From: Streptomyces agglomeratus
GTDB lineage: Bacteria > Actinomycetota > Actinomycetes > Streptomycetales > Streptomycetaceae
Assembly: GCF_001746415.1 (NCBI RefSeq)
Contig: NZ_MEHJ01000001.1
Location: 5,152,501-5,216,500, forward strand
Direction: 5' to 3'
Length of the DNA: 64,000 nucleotides
A model generated the notes under the pieces. That model was not told where the DNA came from. It searched no databases and saw only the letters and a program-made list of their open reading frames with translations. Each line of letters opens with the position of its first letter. Within the stretch, counting starts at the first letter, position 1. Shown here one piece after another: positions 63,847-64,000 of this stretch. The position numbers and the translations under genes were made by a program.

Positions 63847-64000
63847 GTCCCGGGGTTTCCCACTGGCCCCCCACCCCCTAACCGCTGTTACACAGCCGTC
63901 GACATTCCGGGACAACCCCGCACTAAAGTACGGCCGTTCGATTGCCGAAACCCCACCCGCCGCACGAGCGGCGCTCAACGCGCCGCCGCGAGCCCGGCCG
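63847..64000. other. Upstream region at the window edge
   Basis: This 154-bp piece precedes the AbiEi-like gene and should hold its promoter. An in-frame extension of that gene to about 63978 is open but lacks a good ribosome site. Nothing else was recognised before the window ends. Confidence 0.4.

Overview
The window is a high-GC actinobacterial chromosome segment, almost certainly from a Streptomyces: strong G/C third-position bias, many GTG/TTG starts, a rare TTA codon, and a gene set (EttA-type ABC-F, SsbB, PknG cassette, MalQ, allantoicase, LAXTG surface protein, Tat-exported phosphoesterase) typical of that genus. All names rest on reading motifs and family knowledge; no database search was possible.

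Bases 1 to about 7,957 are the right-hand part of an integrative and conjugative element of the AICE type. In order it carries an FtsK/TraB-like DNA translocase (5' end outside the window), a CTAG-rich inverted-repeat cluster, small membrane and cysteine-rich proteins, a bifunctional primase-polymerase, a replication helicase whose last 230 bp hold an iteron-like array, an excisionase and a tyrosine integrase with a TTA codon. It ends at a complete tRNA-Arg(TCT) gene, the likely attachment site. The left end is outside the window.

Bases 8,000-19,000 hold two dynamin-like GTPases and ssbB, where the first GTPase appears frameshifted near its 5' end and ssbB has an in-frame TAG; then a sortase-anchored thioester-domain protein whose expected Cys reads Ser, EttA, a thioesterase, a truncated globin and a methyltransferase.

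Bases 19,035-29,862 (minus strand) form a seven-gene signalling cassette: GlnX-like sensor, GlnH-like binding protein, coiled-coil protein, PknG-like kinase, PP2C phosphatase, VWA protein and FHA protein. It resembles an expanded form of the mycobacterial GlnX-GlnH-PknG amino-acid sensing system.

Bases 30,080-36,885 (minus strand) form a sugar-uptake operon under a ROK repressor: binding protein, two permeases, a GH4 glycosidase and a NagK-type kinase, with no ABC ATPase of its own. Next come an MscS channel, an HNH endonuclease and a secreted GH84-type glycosidase. Bases 42,211-49,872 hold a small repeat peptide joined to malQ, a MarR/EamA pair, a second EamA, a LysR regulator and allantoicase. 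The rest is mostly housekeeping and exported functions: PepN, aspartate-semialdehyde dehydrogenase, a TerD-family protein, a large subtilase, a Nudix hydrolase, a metallophosphoesterase and an AbiEi/DUF559-like protein. Several convergent gene pairs are separated by long GC-rich hairpins.
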